64,000 bases of DNA. Source: Zantedeschia hybrid cultivar. Taxonomy: Eukaryota > Streptophyta > Magnoliopsida > Alismatales > Araceae. The position numbers and the translations under genes were made by a program. The number at the start of each line of letters is the position of its first letter. The first letter of the stretch is position 1. The DNA lies in assembly GCA_030544215.1 (NCBI GenBank), contig JARZZO010000001.1:40637670-40701669 (forward strand). Direction: 5' to 3'. This document shows, piece after piece, positions 59,601 through 64,000 of the stretch. The notes under the pieces are model-generated. The model was not told the DNA's origin, ran no database searches, and was given only the letters and a program-made list of their open reading frames with translations.

Positions 59601-59992
59601 AAATTCTCCTTTCGTTGAGAACATCTCCTATGCAGCTATGCTTGTACTTTTCCCTAGAATCCTCTCATTGTTGTAAATGCTTTATGCTTTCTATTCTTCC
59701 CAATACTCTGAGTTTGTATTTTAAGTCCTGACCAAATTTGGATGTACTAAAGCATTTAGAAATTTTTAATTTTAATGCTCACTACTGCTGTTATTCTTAA
59801 TAAGTTATTTGTCCTTATTATCTCTTCTATAGGCTGAAACAAAGGACCCAGCAAGCGGTTATAAATACTTTTATAATGAGAATACTGGGGAAAGCCGATG
59901 GGAACGTCCTGCAGAGTGTGGTGCAAGTTCAGAGCTTCCGGTCCTTCAGTCTTTACCAGATGGCTGGGAAGAGGCCCTTGATAATTCGACAG
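28424..59992 (+). CDS. PQBP1: PQBP1-like WW-domain protein, exons 2-9, 3' end outside window
   Basis: The coding exons are 28424-28582, 28686-28720, 29110-29188, 29309-29387, 32258-32329, 32416-32570, 32918-32968 and 59833-59992. All have GT-AG borders and matching phases, giving 264 codons before the next intron. Residues 166-180 read LPEYLKKRLQARGIL. A WW domain spans about 206-236 (LPPGW, then YKYFYNENTGESRWERP; Trp 210 and Trp 233). A second begins at 251 (LPDGWEEAL) and continues beyond the window. The N-terminal 160 residues are Gln/Asn- and Gly-rich without a known domain. Polyglutamine-binding protein 1 and its relatives are nuclear factors; the animal protein binds proline-rich partners through WW and the U5 15-kDa protein through its tail and acts in pre-mRNA splicing. 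The C-terminal part needed to settle the name is not here. The gene name is by motif only. Confidence 0.78.
28686..28720 (+). CDS. PQBP1: PQBP1-like gene, exon 3
   Basis: This 35-base microexon encodes EIAMQQVIHTQ plus two bases of the next codon. The acceptor is tccag and the donor AAG|GTAACT. The phase (2) fits exon 4. Confidence 0.75.
29110..29188 (+). CDS. PQBP1: PQBP1-like gene, exon 4
   Basis: This 79-base exon has acceptor cttag and donor AAG|GTTGAT. It encodes (R)QARSTNESVENDKDILLE and on to NALK, and leaves phase 0. Confidence 0.75.
29309..29387 (+). CDS. PQBP1: PQBP1-like gene, exon 5
   Basis: This 79-base exon has acceptor attttag and donor ATG|GTTAGT. It encodes GALLKMATDHRAEVVAKRGK and on to TN, and leaves phase 1. 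Confidence 0.75.
29622..29651 (+). repeat. Poly-C homopolymer in intron 5
   Basis: A run of about 30 C residues. Exact length is unreliable in most sequencing data. Confidence 0.85.
30281..30360 (+). repeat. Four tandem 20-mers in intron 5
   Basis: The units at 30281, 30301, 30321 and 30341 follow GGATTGATTCCAAGGTATTT with a few changes each. Confidence 0.9.
32258..32329 (+). CDS. PQBP1: PQBP1-like gene, exon 6
   Basis: This 72-base exon has acceptor gcatcag and donor CCG|GTGAGT, phase 1 to phase 1. It encodes (G)NVEIGNGYGVPGGGAYYAAI and on to PLP. Intron 6 is only 86 bases (32330-32415). The frame continuing past the donor meets TAG at 32362, which supports splicing here. Confidence 0.75.
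32416..32570 (+). CDS. PQBP1: PQBP1-like gene, exon 7
   Basis: This 155-base exon has acceptor actcag and donor AAA|GTAAGC. It carries the most diagnostic non-WW motif, LPEYLKKRLQARGIL, and leaves phase 0. Confidence 0.8.
32918..32968 (+). CDS. PQBP1: PQBP1-like gene, exon 8: first half of WW1 start
   Basis: This 51-base exon has acceptor gaaacag and donor TGG|GTCAGT. It encodes ESLSTDGTSVPKLPPGW, so the first WW tryptophan is its last codon. The next exon is 26.9 kb away. Confidence 0.8.
33383..33533 (-). repeat. Left part of a short LTR repeat (TGTAACGA...), cut by hAT-A
   Basis: It starts TGTAACGATCC and aligns with 52019-52165. Shared blocks are 'attgtc', 'caag', 'gttatag' and 'gtcctt' in the same order and spacing. 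It ends at the left edge of hAT-A. GATAA precedes it at 33378-33382. The remainder of this copy starts at 51776. Confidence 0.6.
33850..34158 (+). repeat. Direct duplication of about 155 bp in the hAT-A leader
   Basis: Unit 1 (33850-34006) and unit 2 (34013-34158) share 'tttggaggggatc', 'tgttgaa', 'tttccatcca', 'gaaccctaaaa' and 'ttcttctttggtt' in order. It lies 5' of the transposase start. No coding is evident. Confidence 0.75.
34802..38885 (+). pseudogene. hAT-A transposase, broken
   Basis: The ATG at 34802 opens into a poly-C (Pro) run and then a BED finger: 'KFKCNYCQFIRQGGGVSRLKKHL' (C-x2-C and the terminal His region; about 34895-34970). DUF659 follows at 35555-35863 with 'LMCDGWSGTT' (first catalytic Asp, 35759-35761). 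'QMVTDNASTYKKA' carries the second (35942-35944). The hAT dimerisation block reads 'CERNWSTFVLIYTKIKNRL' at about 37104-37165 with the catalytic Glu at 37107-37109, in a shifted frame. Then come an acidic stretch (37480-37560), a Lys/Ser/Gly-rich part and a Tyr-rich tail (38350-38885). Stops and frameshifts are frequent. In intact hATs this protein cuts and moves the element. Confidence 0.8.
34812..34831 (+). repeat. Poly-C run inside the hAT-A transposase start
   Basis: Twenty C residues directly after ATG-GAT-GGC-T encode a Pro run. Slippage here would shift the frame of the BED finger. Confidence 0.85.
38886..39289 (+). pseudogene. Second BED-like zinc-finger remnant downstream of the hAT-A transposase
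   Basis: One frame at about 38940-39070 reads 'WDYRYTVLGDRHTYCLYCGHL' and then 'HRFAEHLGG'. The C-x2-C spacing and the EHLGG end match BED fingers of this hAT type. Stops follow. It may be an extra exon of hAT-A or a relic of another hAT. Confidence 0.4.
39290..40477 (-). repeat. Left part of a long reverse LTR-like block (continues at 49645)
   Basis: The block starts near TGTTATGACATCCCC and has no coding domain. The sequence runs on directly at 49645 after the Copia-C target duplication. On the minus strand a TATA box (CCTATAAATATCACC) lies in the right part at about 50643-50658, so this looks like a long solo LTR. The edges are approximate. Confidence 0.45.
40483..40731 (-). repeat. Left (3') LTR of Copia-C
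   Basis: It starts TGAAGGAAGAGG and ends ATTACCACA. It is the direct copy of 49396-49639. The short length (249 bp) is usual for small Copia LTRs. Confidence 0.88.
40990..41426 (-). pseudogene. Copia-C RNase H
   Basis: The minus-strand frame 41046-41426 (126 codons) reads 'YQRLVRKLLYLSLIRPDIAY', 'YTDANWAGSQDDRRSTTGYC' and 'VTWKSKKQSVCARSSVEVEYRA'. These are the conserved Copia RNase H blocks, with the catalytic Asp of DANWAG present. It runs out at a stop before 'tla'-type sequence at 41040. The frame to RT at 41390 overlaps with a shift. Confidence 0.85.
41390..42424 (-). pseudogene. Copia-C reverse transcriptase and upstream linker
   Basis: Fragments in order on the minus strand begin with the linker ending 'QQWVKAMEEEIDALKHNSTWVL' (42129-42329). 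The palm start 'VRVVLAMAAHYSWKLYQLDVK', 'NAFLNGELTEEVYIQPPLG' and 'KALYGLK' follows (41815-42009). The YVDD box is at about 41664-41700 ('LVYVDDMI'), and 'LRYFLGIEVTRSSRGIYVCR' is at 41390-41602. The catalytic Asp pair is intact. Single-base frameshifts and stops separate the pieces. The reading ends at the hAT-B border at 42424. Confidence 0.85.
42424..43925 (+). mobile_element. hAT-B: 5' part of a BED/DUF659 hAT element
   Basis: It starts CCAAGGTTCAAAAACTTGG, followed by a dense array of CGGATCGG/CGAGTCGG motifs (42438-42570). Coding follows from ATG 42839. It stops inside or just after the first DUF659 intron at about 43926, where sequence of another hAT begins. The left border is with Copia-C RT. 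Confidence 0.7.
42839..43845 (+). pseudogene. hAT-B transposase N-terminus with lost zinc and catalytic residues
   Basis: Exon 1 starts at ATG 42839 (MTSQGAAERSSG). The BED finger reads Q-Y-K-Y-stop-N-Q where the family has Q-C-K-Y-C-N-Q, so both zinc cysteines are gone: Tyr at 42943-42945 and TGA at 42952-42954. After an intron (about 43220-43313) coding resumes ('ELRRAMEASRRSF', then a stop). It runs into a 135-codon frame (43446-43853) with 'RWFFYNSIPTNAAKRPYYES' and the DUF659 start. The catalytic motif reads C-Y-G-W (Tyr codon TAT at 43833-43835) instead of C-D-G-W. A donor GTACAT follows at 43846. Confidence 0.8.
44575..45300 (+). repeat. Tandem array, period about 153 bp, nearly five units
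   Basis: The block 'agcc/agct...taattagg' recurs at about 44591, 44744, 44896, 45049 and 45201 (steps 153, 152, 153, 152). Each unit also has 'tgtaattaaggttcaatt' and 'ccaac..ctcaattgaactt'. The array fills what looks like the leader intron and ends just before the exon acceptor at about 45330. Confidence 0.88.
45336..48910 (+). pseudogene. hAT-C transposase, broken
   Basis: The BED finger reads 'MVKCNWCGKEMGGGVYRLKNH' (45428-45490) in the frame 45365-45742, which ends in a Glu/Asp run. DUF659 at 46040-46309 has 'TIMCDGWTGTT' (Asp 46259-46261). The next frame (46302-46778) has 'QIVTDNEASYKAAGKLL' (second Asp 46440-46442) and 'HHLYWVPCAAHSIDL'. The helical region lies at 46792-47127. After an intron the dimerisation part has 'CERNWS' with Glu at 47692-47694, shifted out of frame relative to 'WWIQINYRQ'. 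The acidic C-terminal tail is at 48259-48570. A 52-base tandem duplication (46679-46782) and several stops disable it. Confidence 0.82.
46679..46782 (+). repeat. 52-bp tandem duplication in hAT-C transposase
   Basis: The unit starting 'cttatcagatttgcatcc' is at 46679-46730 and again at 46731-46782 with few differences. A length of 52 is not a multiple of three, so it shifts the frame. Confidence 0.88.
49188..49395 (-). other. 5' leader of Copia-C with PBS
   Basis: About 190 bases remain between the hAT-C end and the PBS. The PBS (49381-49395) reads TGGTATCAAAGCTTG on the minus strand. Short frames here show no recognisable gag. Confidence 0.65.
49396..49639 (-). repeat. Right (5') LTR of Copia-C
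   Basis: It starts TAAAGGAAGAGG (TG changed to TA) and ends ATTACTACA, followed by the target duplication CATAG at 49640-49644. It is paired with 40483-40731. Confidence 0.88.
49645..50940 (-). repeat. Right part of the long reverse LTR-like block
   Basis: It continues 40477. Read on the minus strand it has an upstream region with a 21-base repeat (50774-50794 and 50715-50735), then TATA (CCTATAAATATCACC at about 50643-50658), then a GA-rich leader (50400-50640). That is LTR promoter layout. It has no coding domain. Confidence 0.5.
51190..51335 (+). pseudogene. Probable last coding exon of hAT-A
   Basis: After an acceptor-like 'gtacatag' at about 51184 one frame reads 'SDGWMYSETTTCSTFYSD', then an acidic Ser/Asp/Glu-rich stretch. 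This resembles the acidic tails of this hAT group. It lies between the LTR-like insertion and the right end of hAT-A. Confidence 0.4.
51776..52018 (-). repeat. Remainder of the left TGTAACGA repeat and internal PBS-like site
   Basis: The start ('tggttcattct', 'cctcagccct') continues the alignment to 52157 onward, exactly where 33533 left off. At about 52002-52015 the minus strand reads TGATATCAAAGCAAC, like a tRNA-Met primer site, directly before the second copy at 52019. Confidence 0.5.
52019..52416 (-). repeat. Second copy of the TGTAACGA LTR repeat, with a foldback
   Basis: It starts TGTAACGACC and pairs with 33383-33533 plus 51776 onward. The right half is a long imperfect inverted repeat, with 52129-52170 against 52375-52412 as the outer arms. 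Innermost is a 16-base arm pair with one mismatch (52265-52280, 52290-52305). Confidence 0.5.
52417..53045. mobile_element. Probable non-autonomous hAT-like element with GAGTC motifs
   Basis: The left end CAAGGTTCACCGTATC resembles the hAT ends at 42424 and 51775. The right half (52840-53000) has many GAGTC/CGAGTC motifs. There is no coding frame of note. The right end is not fixed. Confidence 0.45.
53058..55300 (+). mobile_element. hAT-D: 3' half of an hAT-C family copy
   Basis: It is collinear with 47014-49187 and very similar. It carries the end of the helical region (53062-53170), an intact dimerisation frame (53595-53858), the acidic tail (54303-54617) and the same CGAGTCGG-bearing 3' end finishing CCTTGG. 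The 5' half is not in place; part of it lies inverted directly to the right (55346-56230). Confidence 0.85.
53595..53858 (+). pseudogene. hAT-D dimerisation domain (hAT C-terminal), intact segment
   Basis: The 87-codon frame reads 'AEWWIQINYRQVATNPLAYV', 'VLSQTTSSSQCERNWSTFSL', 'KVRNRLGVSRLEKLVYCHYN' and on to 'RLKIRQI'. The catalytic Glu of CERNWS is at 53736-53738. In hAT transposases this segment supplies the last acidic residue and dimer contacts. The hAT-C copy has net four bases fewer here and is out of frame. A stop follows at 53856. Confidence 0.85.
55346..56230 (-). mobile_element. hAT-E: inverted 5'-middle part of the hAT-D copy
   Basis: The minus strand is collinear with hAT-C 45740-46612. 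The frame 55346-55678 has 'EGTVFLKYVDASNRI', 'QIVTDNEASYKAAGKLL' (Asp 55523-55525) and 'HHLYWVPCAAHSIDL'. The frame 55685-55927 has 'TIMSDGWTGTT' (Asp 55706-55708). It retains frame where hAT-C is shifted. BED is missing; homology stops at about 56230. It is most simply part of the same copy as hAT-D, inverted. Confidence 0.85.
56231..58942. other. Unclassified repeat-rich intron sequence
   Basis: No coding domain was seen. It contains a degenerate repeat 'aagcttgcgatgccac' (57020-57180), a direct duplication with many ATTGG boxes (57303-57600) and a strong hairpin (57848-57904). It also has a CT-rich stretch with 'ctattgccattctc' twice (58245 and 58283). The 57.3-58.1 kb part has the look of an LTR promoter region, but no ends were found. 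Confidence 0.45.
58943..59257. mobile_element. Complete hAT MITE, 315 bp, with 8-bp target duplication
   Basis: The left end is CAAGGAAGGCAAGATC and the complement of the right end is CAAGGTAGGAAGAGTC. It is flanked by AGCAAAAG (58935-58942) and AGCAATAG (59258-59265), an 8-bp duplication with one mismatch, typical of hAT. The body is filled with GATCGG, GATCAG and CCGATC motifs like those at the ends of hAT-A, -B and -C. It has no coding capacity. Confidence 0.85.
59833..59992 (+). CDS. PQBP1: PQBP1-like gene, exon 9: rest of WW1 and start of WW2
   Basis: This 160-base exon has acceptor tctatag and donor ACAG|GTATAT. It encodes AETKDPASGYKYFYNENTGE, then SRWERP (second WW1 Trp), a short linker and LPDGWEEALDNST. 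It leaves phase 1, so WW2 is also split by an intron. Confidence 0.85.
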
Positions 59993-60660
59993 GTATATCT
60001 AAGACTCCCTTTATTCTGTTTAATTTTAGATGGTATTCAGTTTGGTTTATAGCCTCAGCATAGGAAAATTTAATGTTTTCCTAGAAGGTTGTGCAGAATA
60101 TTCCATACTTTTGAGAAGATAATAAATGATGATAGATTAGATTTGGTAAATTGCAGAAAAAATGGTACTGGAAAAATTCAAACTTCAGTGTGGAAGGGGC
60201 TAGAAGGGCTTCTCATTTTCCTTTTCATGTTGGTTAAGGATCTGGGAGTCCTATTAGTCACCTAGCATGGCATAAGTTTCATAGTTACAGTTCTCGTCTT
60301 GGAAGGTTATTTTTGGAGCTTGGTCGAAGGTTATTTTACTCCTACTGCGACTCCATCAGAAAGCAGCCTCTTGTCATCGTTTTCATAATTGATTTCCTGT
60401 CCTTTGTCCTGATTAGACTTGAGTTTTCTGTCACATCAATGGTGTATGAGAAAATTCTTCTTGAGTATGTGTGTCATATGTTTAATGGTGGCTCTCCATA
60501 GCTTATATTTTATGAGAAATTCTTAAAGAACATTCTGTCTGGAAAGAGCTACAAATGCTTTGAATCCTTTATTTTTACATGGTTACAAATAAGGCCACAT
60601 GATTCATGGAATAAAGCTGGTTGATGAGGCTTAAGTAACAATATTCTTTTGTGGTTTTTT
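59993..60660 (+). other. Start of intron 9
   Basis: Ordinary AT-rich intron sequence with no domain. The next coding exon of the PQBP1-like gene (rest of WW2) is not found before the window ends. Confidence 0.5.
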
Positions 60661-60664
60661 ATGG

Positions 60665-62790
60665 TAAGTGGATAGTACCACAACTTTATTAAACAGAAAA
60701 AAAGGAGAATGTACAAATGCGCAAACTGTCTGCTCTCAAAAGGATTTGTGTGTAGAAAAAAAGGTCCACATGAAGGTGGTGAGCACTCTACTCCATCTAA
60801 CTTGACAAGAAGGTAGACTAGAGCTCATCCAAAATACAAAAGGCTTTGCCCATTCCTGAACCCTCCAAAGAAAAGCTAATAATCCTCTTCGTACTTTTGG
60901 TGTCCCTTCCAAAAATCTCGGTCTAAAGAGCCTTTAATTTGTCATCAAACCTTATTCATGAGATCATGTGAGCAATTAATCTTGTCAAAAATCTGCTGTC
61001 ACATCTTCCAAACTGAAAAACATTGAACAAACAAGTGATATATAGATTCCTCCTCTTTCTTAGAGACAGCATTCTCTCCTAAGGTCTTCCAGAAAATGGG
61101 ACAGTCAATAACAAGTGGGCAATCTTGCATGTGACATTCTCCCAGTTAGAATCTTCACCTTTACAGGGCTATTTGGAATCCACACTTGCTTAGCCGAAGA
61201 AAGTCGTGTTCCACCACAACTTCTCCTTGCTCTCCCATCTCCGTTTTCCTGTATCAATCCTTCTGAGATCAAGATTTTAGCCCTGCAAGAGTGAAAAAAA
61301 AACTCCGTTAGTTGCATAATGTCGTCATCTCACATGTGTCTCCTGAATAAGTCCATCCTCCTGATGGCCTATCGCTGAAACCTGTCAACCATCGCTCGAC
61401 GTCTATAGATAGTTTGTGAAGTTGAGATACCTCCCTTCTAGAGGTGGGTAACTATATCCTTTGTGCTTCTAACAGAGAGGTCATTGATGTCCAACACAAA
61501 CCTAGATAAGTATGTGCATGGCATCCTTAGTTTCATGGATAGCACTCCACACACACAAAATCTTGGCAGGAGTCATCTCCCAAACCCTTGATCGCTTATC
61601 GTATTTCTGCAATGTTGCATGTAACCATAAGCCCTGCAGCTCAATTCGAAGCTTCCAAAGCCATTTCCCGAGTGCCAAATTGAAGTCTGGAAATTCTTAA
61701 TGCATTAGGTCCCAGGCTCTTTACACTGGCACATCCTACCCGATTTGGTGTCATGCCATCTGCTACAATGATCTCCATTGCAATGCTTGAAGGACCTACT
61801 CTGGATAGACTTGAGCTTCTTTATCACTGATGTTGGGATCCTGAAGATGGATAAATAGATAATATACAGGAAGATTTTCAATCAGAGATCTTTAGAGGAC
61901 CACTCTCTGTCCATAGAAAAAAAAAGCCTTCCTTCCCATCTGACCAATCTGGATTCTGGTCTCAGACTTCTGGACGATCTTCCCCCAGTCACCACAATTA
62001 AGGGCCCCCTACAGATAGAGGCAAGCCTAAGTAGGTAATGGGAAACTCTCCTACATTGCATCCAAAATCACTGTTGTGGAGTGGCATTGCTTCTATATTC
62101 ACTCCACTAATTGGCTTTTCTCAAAATTTCACCTTCACCCATTCACCTCCTCTGGAAGCTCTGGCTCAAGTCTAACCACATACAGTTGCTCCTCAACATC
62201 AGTAACAAAGAGGATGATTCTATTTGCATATTGTAGGTGCCCCAGGCATATCCTTAGTCCTTAGAGCTCTAGACCACATCATGCTAAAAAATATGTGCTG
62301 CCAAAATAAAGAGTAGAAGGGAGATAGGATTTACTAGATGGAGACCCCTACAACTCTGAAGTACATAGATGGCTTCCCATTAGCCAAGGTGGCAAACCTG
62401 GTCTAAGTAATACAAGATCCAATCCATCCAAACCTTGTTTTTGCTAAACCCCATTAGGGTCAACACCTGAAATAAGCAGTTTCATCTCCCATGACGTAGG
62501 CCTTCCTAAAGTCCATCTTACTAACCATCCTTTGCCTTCTTTGCTTATCATAGCAGGAAGACATTGATGAGCCATAAAAAATCCTCCTAAATTCTCTCCA
62601 TTGATGAGAATTTCCTTATCGCAGCTAATTACTGTGTCAATAGCCTTCTTGAGTCTCATAGCCACTATTTTAGTAGTAATGTTATGCACTTCATTCACCA
62701 AGCTGATGGCTCTAAAACCTTCTAGTCTATTGACCCCTTCCCTTTTTAGGGATTAGAACTAATGATATCTTGTTTAGGCTTCTCAGACGA
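60665..62790 (-). mobile_element. LINE (L1-type) reverse transcriptase fragment
   Basis: On the minus strand from 62760 the reading gives a FRPISL-like block, seen as 'FRAISLVNEVHNITTKIVAM'. 'RLKKAIDTVISCDKEILING' and 'GGFFMAHQCL' follow (62444-62701), then 'FATLANGKPSMYFRVVG' and 'LSPFYSLF', a palm-like region. Near 60900-61100 a Cys-rich zf-RVT-like stretch is visible. The 3' side (60665-60720) has AATAAA on the minus strand followed by A-rich sequence. There are many stops; the 5' end is truncated. It lies inside intron 9, antisense to the gene. Confidence 0.75.
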
Positions 62791-64000
62791 GTCCTTCCTT
62801 CCTTGTAGTTGAACATTACCTCCAATTATGGTGTGCTGGATTGGCTGGCATCGAACTCGGCCAATCCAATCAGTTATTGGCCGAACGGGTTCTGGCCCCT
62901 ATTGATCCCATGTCGGATCAGCCAAGATCGGTTGGGGATCCTTTTGTGTTATTTTAGAGTCTTTCATTTTTTTTTTATTTTTTTTTTAACAAATTTGCAT
63001 TGATTTGAGTATTTCAAGTTAGTAGGGATATTTGTGTTATTTTAGAGTCTTACAGGGTATGGTGGTAAAGCCCGCCATCGTTCTTCCCCCTTTAAAAGGG
63101 TCCCTTTTGTACGTGAAAGAGATTGATGAATGAGAATTTTAAAACTTAGTGTTCTATGTTTCTGTTGGCCCTGAGAGAGAGAAGGTGAGTCTGGATTCCA
63201 CGCAGCCACCGTGGTCTCCAGTGTCCGAAACACAGCCGTCGTAGTCGCCAGCATCCGAAACCAGTGCTGCCCCGCTGCTTATTGCTGCGCCGCATCCCCA
63301 TGTCCCTGGCAAACACTCTCCTACTGCTCCCTGCAGGGTGATGCCCAACAGGCACGTGGGCCTGTGCGCACTGTCCACCGCCTCCAGGCGTCCTCTTCCT
63401 CCACCTGTTCTTCTTGCCCTTCCCTTAATATTCTCCTCTTCTCTCTCTTCCTGTCCTCTACCCAAGGTTGCCGGGCACGTGGCCACAGCCAACGCCACCC
63501 CCCTCCCACTCTTCTCTTCTTCGTTCTCCTCTAGTCCTTCTTTCTTGCTCCCTGTTAATGCCACTTGGGCCAGCAGTCCGTAGCCGCCCTGCTACAGTGC
63601 AAGCGGGCCCATTGAGGACCCCGTCGTCACTGTGCCTGAGCGCCACATCCCGCTCCAGACTGCTGTCCAGTGCCCAATCACCCGCTACTTTGTTCCACGC
63701 CCATGCTTGTTCATGTGTGCCGCGGTACATAACCATTGCATCCACAGTTTCCATGTCTGTGCCTTTCCTCACGTCATTGTCATAACGTGCATGCCAGGGC
63801 AGCAGCATCCAGTTCTTCAATGGGTCGTCAAAATCTCTGCAAGCAAATGGGTAGTGTGTTCTAATCTACTCGGTTCATCTGTGGAATTACCTGCTTAATT
63901 TAATTTGTTCAATATCTATTCGCATGTTGTAAGTGCCTAAACTGCATGTTTTCGTAGTAATGTGCGAATCGCTGTTGGATTGTGAATGTGTAAGGACATC
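62791..64000. other. Intron 9 repeat sequence without a recognisable gene
   Basis: 62830-62945 carries GATCGG/CCAATC motifs like the hAT MITE at 58943. A 20-base sequence is repeated at 62943-62963 and 63031-63051. From 63060 to 63800 the DNA is GC-rich and open in several frames on both strands (up to 136 codons), but no domain is recognisable and the frames overlap each other. Confidence 0.45.

Larger units (their letters stand above)
32969..59832 (+). other. Intron 8, 26.9 kb, filled with nested transposons
   Basis: The donor is GG|GTCAGT and the acceptor tctcttctatag. Both flanking exons are in the same phase and together make one WW domain, so this is a real intron unless the locus is rearranged. 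Its content is listed in the following entries. The ends (32969-33380 and 59266-59832) are plain AT-rich intron. Confidence 0.75.

Noticed and set aside
63154..63900. Several overlapping frames of 80-136 codons as candidate genes.
   Set aside because: They overlap on both strands in GC-rich repeat-like DNA within intron 9, without any recognisable domain.
1..64000. tRNA or rRNA genes, CRISPR arrays, bacterial-type operons, organellar insertions.
   Set aside because: Read through on both strands; no conserved rRNA block, no spaced short repeats with unique spacers, and no tRNA gene arrangement was recognised. Primer-binding sites resembling tRNA-Met are LTR element features.

Overview
The window is nuclear DNA of a flowering plant with a repeat-rich genome. 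It shows spliceosomal introns with GT-AG borders, LTR retrotransposons primed by an initiator-tRNA-Met-type site, BED/DUF659-type hAT transposons, a LINE and MITEs. No bacterial, organellar or CRISPR feature is present. The species cannot be named from this sequence. The only host gene I can support is on the + strand and is a PQBP1-like WW-domain protein. Its non-coding leader is near 27.2-27.5 kb, coding exons lie at 28424-32968, and one more exon is at 59833-59992. The 3' end is outside the window.

Region 1-23954 is one old Copia element (Copia-A, + strand, LTR about 1.6 kb), opened twice. A reverse-oriented relative (Copia-B, 3505-18733, LTR about 1.53 kb, target duplication CCAAG) sits in its integrase. 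A solo LTR of its own family (19293-20904) sits in its reverse transcriptase. Copia-B itself carries a solo LTR of Gypsy type (8413-10515, target duplication GCATT/GTATT) in gag. It also carries a reverse Gypsy element (about 11053-16960). All coding parts are broken by stops and frameshifts.

Region 23955-27140 is intergenic sequence with two MITE clusters directly upstream of the gene. The gene has eight recognisable coding exons in the window. They encode 264 codons, including the motif LPEYLKKRLQARGIL, a first WW domain and the start of a second. Intron 5 (2.9 kb) holds a probable solo LTR.

Intron 8 (32969-59832, 26.9 kb) separates the two tryptophans of the first WW domain and is a nest of transposons. 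A short LTR repeat starting at 33383 is opened by a hAT element (hAT-A, 33534-51775). That is opened by a long reverse LTR-like sequence (about 39.3-50.9 kb), which is opened by Copia-C (40483-49639, minus strand, target duplication CATAG). Copia-C has lost gag-integrase and holds a partial hAT (hAT-B) and a longer one (hAT-C). Further right are a partly inverted copy of the hAT-C family (53058-56230), unclassified repeat sequence, and a complete 315-bp hAT MITE (58943-59257). A LINE on the minus strand lies in intron 9.

The most useful observations are the WW domain split by a 26.9-kb transposon nest, the datable nesting order with target duplications, the arrays of GATCGG-type motifs at hAT ends, a 153-bp tandem array in the hAT-C leader intron, and a templated-filler junction at an inverted hAT copy. 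I found no host gene system that looks new; the novelty lies in the structure of the repeats.
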